Source of the DNA: a virus
DNA length: 23,684 nt
Strand: one strand, 5' to 3'
Virus record (IMG/VR): IMGVR_UViG_3300028027_000240
Coordinates: 1 to 23,684 of that record
The position numbers were made by a program, and so were the translations under genes. Below the pieces are notes generated by a model. That model did not search any database, was not told where the DNA came from, and saw nothing but the letters and a program-made list of their open reading frames with translations. Numbering within the stretch: the stretch's first letter is position 1; each line of letters opens with the position of its first letter. Below, piece by piece: positions 7,222 through 14,098 of this stretch.

Positions 7222-7379
7222 TGAATTTATACGAAAAAATCCTATTAATTTACCCTGAACTTGCAACTTTTGACTTTGCAAGTGGTGTAATTACCCTTCA
7301 AAATGATGGTCAAGGCGATTACATTGCTAAGTGGGAACACCCAACCCTGCCTAAACCAACTGCGGAGCAACTAGCGTGA
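7221..7379 (+). CDS. Small fibre-associated protein (52 residues), XkdW-like
   Basis: ATG 7221 overlaps the stop of the preceding gene (TAATG). The frame reads MNLYEKILLIYPELATFDFA, then ITLQNDGQGDYIAKWEHP and ends TAEQLA. The pattern of YPEL, a D/N-G turn, YIAKW and PT-EQL is typical of short phage proteins encoded beside tail fibres, related in style to the XkdW family. These may act as fibre-assembly chaperones, but that is not proven. Its TGA overlaps the next GTG start (GTGA at 7376-7379), so it sits in a tightly coupled run between two fibre genes. No membrane or catalytic motif is present. Confidence 0.75.
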   Translation: MNLYEKILLIYPELATFDFASGVITLQNDGQGDYIAKWEHPTLPKPTAEQLA

Positions 7380-8347
7380 GTACAGTAAATGTCAATAGAG
7401 TAGTCGATGCAAGCGGTGGAGTTCTAGCACCCATTAGTTCAGTCATGCGGAATCGCATCATAAACGGTGCGATGGTTATTGACCAAAGAAACGCTGGTGC
7501 TAGTGTTACTGTAAATGATGCACAAGTTTATACCCTTGACAGATTTAGAACGCAAGATGCAACAGATGGTGCTTTTACTGTTCAACAAGTATCTGATGCG
7601 CCTACTGGTTTTATTAACTCAGCAAAAATAACTGTTACAACTGCTGATGCTTCTTTAGGTGCAACACAATTTGCAAACTTTACGCAATTTATTGAAGGTT
7701 ATAACATCGCTGATTTAGGATGGGGTACAGCAAGCGCAAAAACAATCACACTTTCGTTTTGGGTTAAATCTTCTTTAACTGGTACTTTTGGAGGTGCGCT
7801 TTTAAATAGTTCGGTTAATAGAAGTTACCCCTATACATACACAATTTCTTCAGCTAATACTTGGGAACAAAAATCTATTACCATTGCTGGCGATACAAGC
7901 GGAACATGGCTAACAACTAATGGCACAGGAATAGCGGTACATTGGGGTCTTGGTGTTGGTTCAACTTATAGCGGAACTGCTGGTTCTTGGTCAGGGTCGC
8001 TTTACCTTTCAGCTACAGGCGCAACATCCGTAGTCGGCACAAACGGTGCAACCTTCTACATTACGGGCGTACAACTAGAAAAAGGCACACAAGCTACTAG
8101 CTTTGAGTATAGACAGTATGGACAAGAGTTGGCTTTGTGTCAGCGGTATTTTTATTCATCACAACAACTAGTTCAATCTATTGCAAATCCAACTATTCCA
8201 CAACAGTTTCCAGTAACTATGAGAATTGCCCCAACATTAGCTGGAGGAGGTTCGGGGTTTACAACTGGTTTTGTTTATGCAACTTCATTCGGGGTTTATC
8301 AAACAAGCGGTGCAATTCAAACAATTACAGCTGCGGCGGAGTTATAA
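7376..8347 (+). CDS. Tail fibre / carbohydrate-binding-like protein
   Basis: This 323-residue protein starts at GTG 7376, overlapping the preceding stop. The N-terminus has RNRIINGAMVIDQRNAGASV and a YTLDRFR motif, common at the head of beta-sandwich fibre domains. The middle (about 70-215) resembles a carbohydrate-binding-module sandwich (TLSFWVKSSLTGTFGG, SANTWEQKSITIAGDTSGTW). FYITGVQLEKG followed by ATSFEYRQYGQELALCQRYF (about 228-260) is a very common phage fibre motif. The C-terminal 60 residues are variable-looking and may hold the receptor-binding tip. The stop lies directly before the ATG of the next small gene. The role is probably host or surface-glycan attachment. A nuclease or hydrolase is not suggested by any visible motif. 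Confidence 0.85.
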   Translation: MSTVNVNRVVDASGGVLAPISSVMRNRIINGAMVIDQRNAGASVTVNDAQVYTLDRFRTQDATDGAFTVQQVSDAPTGFINSAKITVTTADASLGATQFANFTQFIEGYNIADLGWGTASAKTITLSFWVKSSLTGTFGGALLNSSVNRSYPYTYTISSANTWEQKSITIAGDTSGTWLTTNGTGIAVHWGLGVGSTYSGTAGSWSGSLYLSATGATSVVGTNGATFYITGVQLEKGTQATSFEYRQYGQELALCQRYFYSSQQLVQSIANPTIPQQFPVTMRIAPTLAGGGSGFTTGFVYATSFGVYQTSGAIQTITAAAEL

Positions 8348-8536
8348 ATGTATAAAATAATTAAAACAAAATACACAACTTATGTTAAACGCTTATCAGA
8401 CGGTGCTTGCGTCCCTTTTGCTTATGGTAACACCGATTACGCTCAGTTCAAAAAAGACATCCTAGATGGCGCAGAACTATTAGACGCTGACGGACAGGCA
8501 ATGGATGCTATTCAATTTGTAAATACTTTACCGTAA
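8348..8536 (+). CDS. Small fibre-associated protein (62 residues)
   Basis: It begins MYKIIKTKYTTYVKRLSDGA and continues CVPFAYGNTDYAQFKKDILD, with GAELLDADGQAMDA near the end. The combination RLSDGA-(C/F)-(V/I)-P, NTDY-QFKKD-G-EL and DADG is seen in short proteins encoded directly after phage tail fibre genes, probably assembly helpers or small structural parts. The ATG follows the fibre stop without a gap, giving translational coupling. No signal peptide or membrane segment is present. Function unknown. Confidence 0.75.
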   Translation: MYKIIKTKYTTYVKRLSDGACVPFAYGNTDYAQFKKDILDGAELLDADGQAMDAIQFVNTLP

Positions 8537-8548
8537 GAAAGCGTAACC

Positions 8549-8755
8549 ATGGTAGACATTGACCCTATAGAGTATGGAAAGCTCGTTAATTCTGTTGAGA
8601 ACCTAGAGCGTAAAGTAGATGCTATGGATAACGACATTAAGAAGTTAGTGGCTATGGCAGAGCGTAGTAAAGGTTCTCTATGGGCTTTGATGGGAGTTGC
8701 TTCAGTTGCTGGTGCTTTCATCAGTTATGTATCAGAATTAGTGTTTAAAAAGTAA
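8549..8755 (+). CDS. Small single-pass membrane protein, holin-like
   Basis: This 68-residue protein has an N-terminal charged helical part with heptad character (YGKLVNSVENLERKVDAMDN, KKLVAMAERS). A single hydrophobic segment at about residues 43-62 (SLWALMGVASVAGAFISYVS) and a short Lys-Lys C-terminus follow. This layout matches small phage membrane proteins often annotated as holins or holin-like. A better holin candidate sits beside the endolysin at 16902-17318, so this one may have an accessory role or none in lysis. It lies in the fibre locus, 12 bases after the previous gene. Confidence 0.68.
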   Translation: MVDIDPIEYGKLVNSVENLERKVDAMDNDIKKLVAMAERSKGSLWALMGVASVAGAFISYVSELVFKK

Positions 8756-8758
8756 ACT

Positions 8759-9109
8759 ATGAGACCAGTATCCGTCGGTGTTAATTTAACTCCTACTGTC
8801 AAGACAACAGTGTTTACTGTTCCTACAAGACAAGTAGCAAAGTTTAACTTACTCTTTGCATCCAACCACACTGCTGCTGCTAAGAACTTTACAGCGTATT
8901 GGTACGATAAAAGCAATAACACTGAAGTGTCTATTGTTGAGGATTATCCATTAGCTGCTAAGACATTCTTAAAGTTTGACGGTGGTGCTTATGTCACTCT
9001 CGAAGAAGGTGATGAAATACGGTTATTGGTGGAATCAGGTGCAGACTGTTCCGCTATCTGTACCTTTGAATTAGAAGCAACTTCTGCAGTTCAATACAGT
9101 CAATATTAA
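8759..9109 (+). CDS. Hypothetical small beta-rich virion protein
   Basis: The 116-residue sequence is rich in Thr, Val and Ala (MRPVSVGVNLTPTVKTTVFT, YVTLEEGDEIRLLVESGADC) and has alternating hydrophobic residues typical of a beta-sandwich. I recognise the style from uncharacterised phage structural genes near tail proteins. No specific family can be named. It begins 3 bases after the previous stop with only a weak ribosome-binding site, so coupling is likely. It could be a fibre tip, a decoration protein or a small tail component. Confidence 0.7.
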   Translation: MRPVSVGVNLTPTVKTTVFTVPTRQVAKFNLLFASNHTAAAKNFTAYWYDKSNNTEVSIVEDYPLAAKTFLKFDGGAYVTLEEGDEIRLLVESGADCSAICTFELEATSAVQYSQY

Positions 9110-9121
9110 TAGGAGACAGCT

Positions 9122-9265
9122 ATGCCAATGGTAAAAGACAAGAAGTTCCCTTACACCGCTAAAGGTAAGAAAGAAGCTAAGTCGTATGCTAAGAAGACAG
9201 GAGCTAAGATGACTACTCCTAAAGCTAAACCAATGAAGAAGATGGGAGCTATGCGTGGCTACTAA
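9122..9265 (+). CDS. Tiny Lys-rich phage protein (47 residues)
   Basis: The frame reads MPMVKDKKFPYTAKGKKEAK, then SYAKKTGAKM and ends KKMGAMRGY. A strong AGGAG (9111-9115) lies 6 bases before the ATG. The KKFPYTAKGKK-AKxYAKKTGAKM pattern recurs in very short basic proteins of aquatic podoviruses. It is extremely basic and Lys/Ala-rich, so nucleic-acid binding or packing within the virion is plausible but unproven. Its end overlaps the next gene's GTG start by 11 bases. Confidence 0.72.
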   Translation: MPMVKDKKFPYTAKGKKEAKSYAKKTGAKMTTPKAKPMKKMGAMRGY

Positions 9266-9407
9266 ACCGGGATTGTACGCCAATATTCAGAAAAAGAGAG
9301 AACGTATTAAGGCTGGCTCTGGTGAAAAGATGCGTAAAGTAGGCGCTAAAGGCGCTCCTTCAGCTAAAGACTTTAAGGATGCTGCTAAGACAGCAAAGAA
9401 GAAATAA
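9255..9407 (+). CDS. Tiny Lys-rich phage protein (50 residues)
   Basis: GTG 9255 opens the frame MATKPGLYANIQKKRERIKA, then GSGEKMRKVGAKGAP and a Lys-rich end. GGGAG at 9244-9248 serves as the ribosome-binding site, inside the preceding gene. KPGLYANI--KR-RI--GSGE-MR-PG-KGAPS--DF--AAKTA is a recurring pattern in short phage proteins. Function is unknown. It overlaps the preceding gene by 11 bases and the following ATG by 1 base (TAATG), so three small basic proteins are made in tandem. Confidence 0.72.
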   Translation: MATKPGLYANIQKKRERIKAGSGEKMRKVGAKGAPSAKDFKDAAKTAKKK

Positions 9408-9652
9408 TGCCTAAGAAAGCGTTTCAGAACCCTGAAGGCGGGTTAAACCAGAAAGGTCGGGATTATTACAATAAGACCACTGGTTCTAAGCTAAAGCCTC
9501 CTGTATCTGCTAAAGAGGCTACAAAGTCGCCTAAAGCGGCTGGACGGCGTAAGAGCTTCTGCGCTCGGATGGGCGGTGTTGCGGGTCCGATTAAGGACGA
9601 AAAGGGTAGACCAACCCGTAAAGCATTGGCATTAAAAAAGTGGGATTGTTAG
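9407..9652 (+). CDS. Small basic phage protein, DUF6321-like
   Basis: This 81-residue protein contains NPEGGLNQKGRDYYNKTTGS, LKPPV, then GRRKSFCARMGGVAGPIKD and a C-terminal ALKKWDC. The GGLN-KGR--YN--TG--LK-P / RKSFCARM-G / L-KW-C pattern matches the DUF6321 family common in marine and freshwater phages. The family has no proven function. The two cysteines, in SFCARM and at the very C-terminus, may pair or bind metal. The gene is coupled to the upstream small gene by TAATG and ends shortly before the promoter at 9663-9691. Confidence 0.75.
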   Translation: MPKKAFQNPEGGLNQKGRDYYNKTTGSKLKPPVSAKEATKSPKAAGRRKSFCARMGGVAGPIKDEKGRPTRKALALKKWDC

Positions 9653-9662
9653 CAGAAATCGC

Positions 9663-9691
9663 TTGCAATTTTCTTAAAAGTATGATACACT
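9663..9691 (+). promoter_or_regulatory. Extended -10 promoter before the tail-tube genes
   Basis: TTGCAA (9663-9668), a 17-base spacer and TACACT (9686-9691), preceded by TGA (extended -10). The core TTAAAAGTATGATACACT closely matches the promoter at 4866-4894. The -10 ends only 10 bases before ATG 9702, so the mRNA would begin within a few bases of the start codon. Confidence 0.7.
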
Positions 9692-9701
9692 GGTAAACAC
9701 G

Positions 9702-10358
9702 ATGGCATCTAAAAACTACCTAGAATTAACGAACGATGTGTTAATCCGACTGCGTGAGCCAGAGGCTTCCTCAGTGTCTGATAACGCCTATGTTAAACTC
9801 ATTGCAAAATATGTAAACGATTCTAAACGTCAAGTCGAGGATGCTTACAACTGGAACGCATTATCAGAGACCTTATCTGCCACCACAGGCGCTGATGTCT
9901 TTAACTATGTATTACAAGGAACTGGACAACGATTCCGAGTGATTGATGTCCTCAACGACACCAGTAACTTTGTCATGCGCAATGCCACCACTCGGTGGAT
10001 GAACGATATGTTCCTCATTGCTACTCCAGCAAAGGGTGCTCCGTATTATTACAACTTTAACGGTACGGACGAGAATGGAGACACACAGGTAGATTTGTTT
10101 CCTATTCCAAACGGTGTTTATAACATTCGATTTAACGTTATTCGACCACAGGTTGAACTTGTTGCTAACTCGGATAAGATATTAGTCCCACACGAGCCTG
10201 TAGTCTTAGGTGCGTTAGCACGAGCGCAAGCGGAACGTGGAGAAGATGCAGGAACTCAGTCTAGTGAAACCTACGCTTTATTTAAACAATCTTTAGCAGA
10301 TGCAATATCTCTTGAAAGTGCAAGATATTTTGAAGAAGAAGCGTGGTACAGTATTTAA
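9702..10358 (+). CDS. Head-tail adaptor / tail tubular protein A-like
   Basis: This 218-residue protein starts MASKNYLELTNDVLIRLREP, followed by YVNDSKRQVEDAYNWNALSE and FRVIDVLNDTSNFVMR. In podoviruses, proteins with this opening lie directly upstream of the large nozzle protein and form the ring joining portal to tail nozzle (like T7 gp11). The C-terminal half is helical (LGALARAQAERGEDAG, SARYFEEEAWYSI). The start codon has no clear Shine-Dalgarno and is about 4 bases after the expected transcription start, which suggests near-leaderless translation. It overlaps the next gene by 1 base (TAATG). The role is assigned from gene order and sequence style. Confidence 0.8.
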   Translation: MASKNYLELTNDVLIRLREPEASSVSDNAYVKLIAKYVNDSKRQVEDAYNWNALSETLSATTGADVFNYVLQGTGQRFRVIDVLNDTSNFVMRNATTRWMNDMFLIATPAKGAPYYYNFNGTDENGDTQVDLFPIPNGVYNIRFNVIRPQVELVANSDKILVPHEPVVLGALARAQAERGEDAGTQSSETYALFKQSLADAISLESARYFEEEAWYSI

Positions 10359-11977
10359 TGGCTGCTGAACTCAGAACTTCCTCTATTGCCGCTCCCGGAT
10401 TTTACGGCTGCAATCTTCAAGAGTCGAGTATTACTCTGTCTTCAGGCTTTGCACTGAAGGCACAGAACTGCGTTATTGACCGCTACGGTCGTATCGGTGC
10501 TCGTCGTGGTTGGACACCGTTAAATGCAACGAACACAGACTTAGGTTCTAATCCGATTGAAGCAATGATGGAGGTAGTAGATGGTGGAAGCAATACTATT
10601 ATATCAGCAGGTAATAACAAGTTATTCACTGGTCGCTCAACACTTACACAACGTCTTGTCCGAAATGCAGACAATTCAGGAAACGCTACTTACACGATAA
10701 CAGGTAACAACTGGCAGATGGCATCAATGCCTTACGGTGATGTCAATGACTTTCAGCCTCATGCCTATCTTGCACAGGCCGGGCATCCGATGCTGGTTTG
10801 GCATGAGTTACCAGTGTCTGGGGGTAGTGCTCACGCCCACGACTCAGGAACCTTTGGTTTTCAGCAGATAGGGGATGTTGGTACATTACCAGCAAACCAT
10901 TCTACTGCATCGTTTAAGCCTAACGCAGTGTTCTCAGGCTTTGGTCGTATCTGGGTCGGTAACATCGTTGGTGATACACAGACTGTGTACTTCAGTGATT
11001 TACTGCGTGGCTCAGACTTTACAACTGGCTCTGCTGGTTATTTAAACTTACAAGAAGTCTTCCCGAACGGGGACAACATCGTCGCTATCGCAGGACACAA
11101 TGGATTCTTGATTATCTTTGGTCGTAACAACATTGCAATCTATGAGAATCCAATCGACACTAGTAGCTTACGCCTTGTTGAGTGTATATACAATGTAGGT
11201 TGTATTGCTCGTGATTCGGTACAGAACATTGGTACAGATATTCTGTTCTTGTCTGATGCGGGTGTACGTAGCCTTGCTCGTGTGATTCAAGAGAAGTCAT
11301 TACCCATGAACGACATCTCTAAGAATGTTCGTGATGACTTAATGGGTAACGTATTTGCTGAAGCAGACTTAGGTAAGATTAAGAGCATTTACCACGACAG
11401 AGACGCTATCTACTTGTTGTCGTTACCGACAACTAAGTTCGTGTATTGCTTTGATACTCGCTCACGACTGCAAGACGGTTCTGCACGGGTAACTATTTGG
11501 GACAACTTACAACCTAAGTCATTCTGCATTACACAAGCTAAAGAGCTATTAATTGGACAGCCTTCGTACATTGGTAAGTACTTTGGACACTCTGACAATG
11601 GCACAAGCTATCGTTTACAGTATTACACCAACTACTTTGATTTTGATGCTTCTACGAAGCTAAAGATTTTAAAGAAGATTGGCTGGGTTCTAATTGGCGG
11701 TACAAACCAAGCTGTGGCTGTTAAGTGGGGTTTTGATTATACCGAAGGTTATCAAGCCACTACTTATGTCTTGGACACGGCGGTAGTCTATGAATATGGC
11801 ATCGGCGAGTACAACATCGCTGAATACAGCTCAGGTATCGTTATTGACCGATTCTCAGTCAATGCTGGTGGTCAAGGCACAATTATGCAACTAGGATTAG
11901 AAGCAGACATCAACGGTAATCCTTTGTCTATTCAGAAGATAGATGTTGCCGTTAAAGCAGGTAAAACAATCGTTTAA
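10358..11977 (+). CDS. Tail tubular protein B-like / tail nozzle protein
   Basis: A protein of about 539 residues with SSIAAPGFYGCNLQESSITL near the start, then CVIDRYGRIGARRGW, LFLSDAGVRSLARV and many beta-propeller-like segments. The RYGRIGARRGW opening and the position after the adaptor gene are characteristic of podovirus nozzle/stabilisation proteins (T7 gp12 or P22 gp10 function). I chose ATG 10358, overlapping the upstream stop as TAATG. An upstream in-frame GTG at 10343 would add five residues and lies inside the adaptor gene. It should form the distal tail tube that binds fibres and seals the DNA channel. Confidence 0.84.
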   Translation: MAAELRTSSIAAPGFYGCNLQESSITLSSGFALKAQNCVIDRYGRIGARRGWTPLNATNTDLGSNPIEAMMEVVDGGSNTIISAGNNKLFTGRSTLTQRLVRNADNSGNATYTITGNNWQMASMPYGDVNDFQPHAYLAQAGHPMLVWHELPVSGGSAHAHDSGTFGFQQIGDVGTLPANHSTASFKPNAVFSGFGRIWVGNIVGDTQTVYFSDLLRGSDFTTGSAGYLNLQEVFPNGDNIVAIAGHNGFLIIFGRNNIAIYENPIDTSSLRLVECIYNVGCIARDSVQNIGTDILFLSDAGVRSLARVIQEKSLPMNDISKNVRDDLMGNVFAEADLGKIKSIYHDRDAIYLLSLPTTKFVYCFDTRSRLQDGSARVTIWDNLQPKSFCITQAKELLIGQPSYIGKYFGHSDNGTSYRLQYYTNYFDFDASTKLKILKKIGWVLIGGTNQAVAVKWGFDYTEGYQATTYVLDTAVVYEYGIGEYNIAEYSSGIVIDRFSVNAGGQGTIMQLGLEADINGNPLSIQKIDVAVKAGKTIV

Positions 11978-11986
11978 GGAACAGAC

Positions 11987-12646
11987 ATGGCGGACTACCA
12001 AAAGGCAACTAATTTTACAGCTAAAGACAGCTTACCTACAGGCAATGCTGGTAAGATTGTTAAAGGCACTGAGCTTGATACAGAATTTAGCGCAATCTCA
12101 AACGCTATTGCATCTAAAGCAGACATCAACAGTCCTTCGCTTACAGGAACTCCTACAGCGCCTACAGCGTCGGCAGGTACGAACACAACACAGTTAGCAA
12201 CTACAGCGTTTGTTACCGCTGCTTTGTCTGCTGCATATCCTGTCGGCTCTATCTATATCAACGCCACTAGCGCATCCAATCCCTCAACCTTGCTTGGCTT
12301 CGGAACATGGACAGCCTTTGGTGCTGGTCGTGTTATGGTTGGTTTGGACGCAGGTGATGCACTCTTTGATACTGCTGAAGAGACTGGTGGTTCTAAAGAT
12401 GCTGTTGTTGTGTCGCATACACACACTGCAACTGTGACAGACCCCGGACACGCTCACTCGTACAATCAACCAGTACAGAGTAACGCTGCTAACCCTCCGG
12501 GTTCATCAGGTTCACAAGCAAGTGCAACAACTACTGGAACAGCGACTACTGGTATATCTGTGACAAACAGTACAACTGGTTCAAGTGGCACTAACGCTAA
12601 CATACAGCCATACATTACAGTTCGTATGTGGAAGCGTACAGCTTGA
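11987..12646 (+). CDS. Short tail fibre / collar-type receptor-binding protein
   Basis: This 219-residue protein has an N-terminal attachment part (MADYQKATNFTAKDSLPTGN through about 45) and a connector with SLTGTPTAPTASAGTNTTQL (51-70). AAYPVGSIYINA and GTWTAFGAGRVMVGLD (106-121) follow, which are tail-collar motifs. The His pairs H144/H146 and H155/H157 (SHTHT, GHAHS) and the terminal NIQPYITVRMWKR match collar and T4 gp12-like receptor domains, where paired histidines bind metal along the trimer axis. A good Shine-Dalgarno (AAGGAA) precedes the ATG. It probably contacts the host surface. Its TGA overlaps a TTG start of the next gene. Confidence 0.85.
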   Translation: MADYQKATNFTAKDSLPTGNAGKIVKGTELDTEFSAISNAIASKADINSPSLTGTPTAPTASAGTNTTQLATTAFVTAALSAAYPVGSIYINATSASNPSTLLGFGTWTAFGAGRVMVGLDAGDALFDTAEETGGSKDAVVVSHTHTATVTDPGHAHSYNQPVQSNAANPPGSSGSQASATTTGTATTGISVTNSTTGSSGTNANIQPYITVRMWKRTA

Positions 12647-12936
12647 GTTTTAAAGTACCAGTCGTTATTCGTGAAGACTATACCATGTTGTTAGAGTTAC
12701 ATGACAACTTAATATGGTTTCACACAGATGTTCGTAAATGGACACCGACAGTTAAAGCAAAGTTTTTAGAAGAATTAAATCTGTTGCAACACTTAGTAGC
12801 AGTGCCTTTAGTAGCAATAGCACACACAGATAATAAAAAGTTAGTTAAGTTTGGAAAATCAATCGGGTTTGAGTTTAAACAAGACATCATAGGTCAGGAT
12901 AATCAAATGTATCACATATATAGTAGGAGTCTATAA
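12643..12936 (+). CDS. Small GNAT-like protein, T7 gp13-type position
   Basis: About 97 residues beginning SFKVPVVIREDYTMLLELHD, with LVAVPLVAIAHTDNKKLVKF and a C-terminal FEFKQDIIGQDNQMYHIYSR. The end resembles the last strand-helix-strand of a GNAT acetyltransferase fold (AHTDNKKLVKFGKSIGFEF), as in the T7 internal virion protein A family, which lacks most of the catalytic core. I start it at TTG 12643, which overlaps the preceding stop (TTGA) with TGGAAG upstream. A GTG at 12628 is the only other nearby in-frame start. It lies directly before the ejection-protein genes, as gp13 does in T7. Catalytic activity is doubtful; a virion-assembly role is inferred. Confidence 0.68.
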   Translation: MSFKVPVVIREDYTMLLELHDNLIWFHTDVRKWTPTVKAKFLEELNLLQHLVAVPLVAIAHTDNKKLVKFGKSIGFEFKQDIIGQDNQMYHIYSRSL

Positions 12937-14081
12937 TGGGTAAGTCAGCAGGAATTATTGGCGGAGTCGCTGGCGGCATTGGTGGCGCTCTCTTAGGCGG
13001 ACCAGCCGGAGCAGCTACGGGCTTTCAGCTCGGTAGCGGTGTTGGTGGTATGCTCGGTGGTGGCGGTGGAAGCAACGTCAGTGGCTACTACAACGATGCT
13101 GCTGCTGCTCAACAAGCCGCTGCACAGCAAGCAGCTCAGATGGCTCAGTTCCGCCCTGTAGGCATTACAACAGGATTCGGTTCATCTACATTCGGATACA
13201 ATCCGCAAGGACAACTCAGCAGCGCAAGTTATCAGTTAACTCCTGAACTGCAAGCTATTCAGCAAAGAGCATTAGCTGCTGCTGGCGCATACAATCCTGA
13301 GCAAATTGGACAGATGGCTCAGCCTTTAGGCGCTGGTGCTGAGTCATTATTTGGTCTTGGACAACAGTATCTTGCTACGTCTCCTCAAGAAGCTGCTGCA
13401 ACAGCGATGGCACAGCGTCAAGCATTGCTGGCTCCCGGACGTGCTGCTGAAGACGCAAGACTAATGACTACCAACTTTGGTCGTGGTACAGGCGGTCTAG
13501 GTGTACAGACTGGTACAGGCACTGCTCCTTCTAATCCATTAGCACAAGCACTCTTTAATGCACGGGCGCAGCAAGACGCTCAGTTAGCTGCTGAAGCCGA
13601 TGTTCTTGGACAACAGCGTGCTACCTTTGGCGCTGGTTTATTCGGCACAGGTGCAAACCTGCTGAGTCAAGTTCCTGCACTAAGTTCTGCTGGCTACGCT
13701 CCATTAACAACTCGTTTAGGTCTTGCAGAGTCGGTAGAAGGTTTAGGACAACGAGCCTTAGATATTGGTTCTGCTCTTGGTGCAAGAACTTCTACCGCTG
13801 GAGCGCAAGCAGGTAATTACTTGTTGCGTGGTGGTTTAGAATCTGCACAGACTGGATTAGCTGGAAACATTGCTCAAGCCGGTATCAACGCTGCTGGACA
13901 AACATCCGCACTGAATACACTTGGTGGTGTCTTTTCAAACCCATCCGTAGGTAACTGGTTTGGCAGTCTCATCGGTGGCGGTTCTACAGGCGGTGCTTAC
14001 GGTTCAATGGGTGGTATTCCCGGCTTAGGTGGCTCAATGGGTACTGGGTTACGCACCGGCGGCGGTATTGGTTTCCGCTAA
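12936..14081 (+). CDS. Gly/Ala-rich internal virion (ejection) protein
   Basis: The 381-residue protein has a Gly-rich hydrophobic N-terminus (IIGGVAGGIGGALLGGPAGA, residues 7-26) resembling glycine-zipper membrane segments. Ala/Gln-rich helices follow (AAAAQQAAAQQAAQMAQ and SPQEAAATAMAQRQALLAPG), and the C-terminus is Gly-rich. This layout is usual for the first of the podovirus ejection proteins (T7 gp14-like), which leave the capsid and insert in the outer membrane during DNA entry. The gene order (collar fibre, GNAT-like protein, three large Ala-rich proteins, lysis) supports that. It starts at a TAATG overlap. The function is inferred from position and composition, not from a specific motif. 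Confidence 0.75.
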   Translation: MGKSAGIIGGVAGGIGGALLGGPAGAATGFQLGSGVGGMLGGGGGSNVSGYYNDAAAAQQAAAQQAAQMAQFRPVGITTGFGSSTFGYNPQGQLSSASYQLTPELQAIQQRALAAAGAYNPEQIGQMAQPLGAGAESLFGLGQQYLATSPQEAAATAMAQRQALLAPGRAAEDARLMTTNFGRGTGGLGVQTGTGTAPSNPLAQALFNARAQQDAQLAAEADVLGQQRATFGAGLFGTGANLLSQVPALSSAGYAPLTTRLGLAESVEGLGQRALDIGSALGARTSTAGAQAGNYLLRGGLESAQTGLAGNIAQAGINAAGQTSALNTLGGVFSNPSVGNWFGSLIGGGSTGGAYGSMGGIPGLGGSMGTGLRTGGGIGFR

Positions 14082-14098
14082 TCAACTAAGGAATAATT

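Noticed and set aside
7376-8347. Possible diversity-generating retroelement target at the fibre C-terminus
   Set aside because: No reverse transcriptase gene, template repeat or accessory protein is visible in the window.
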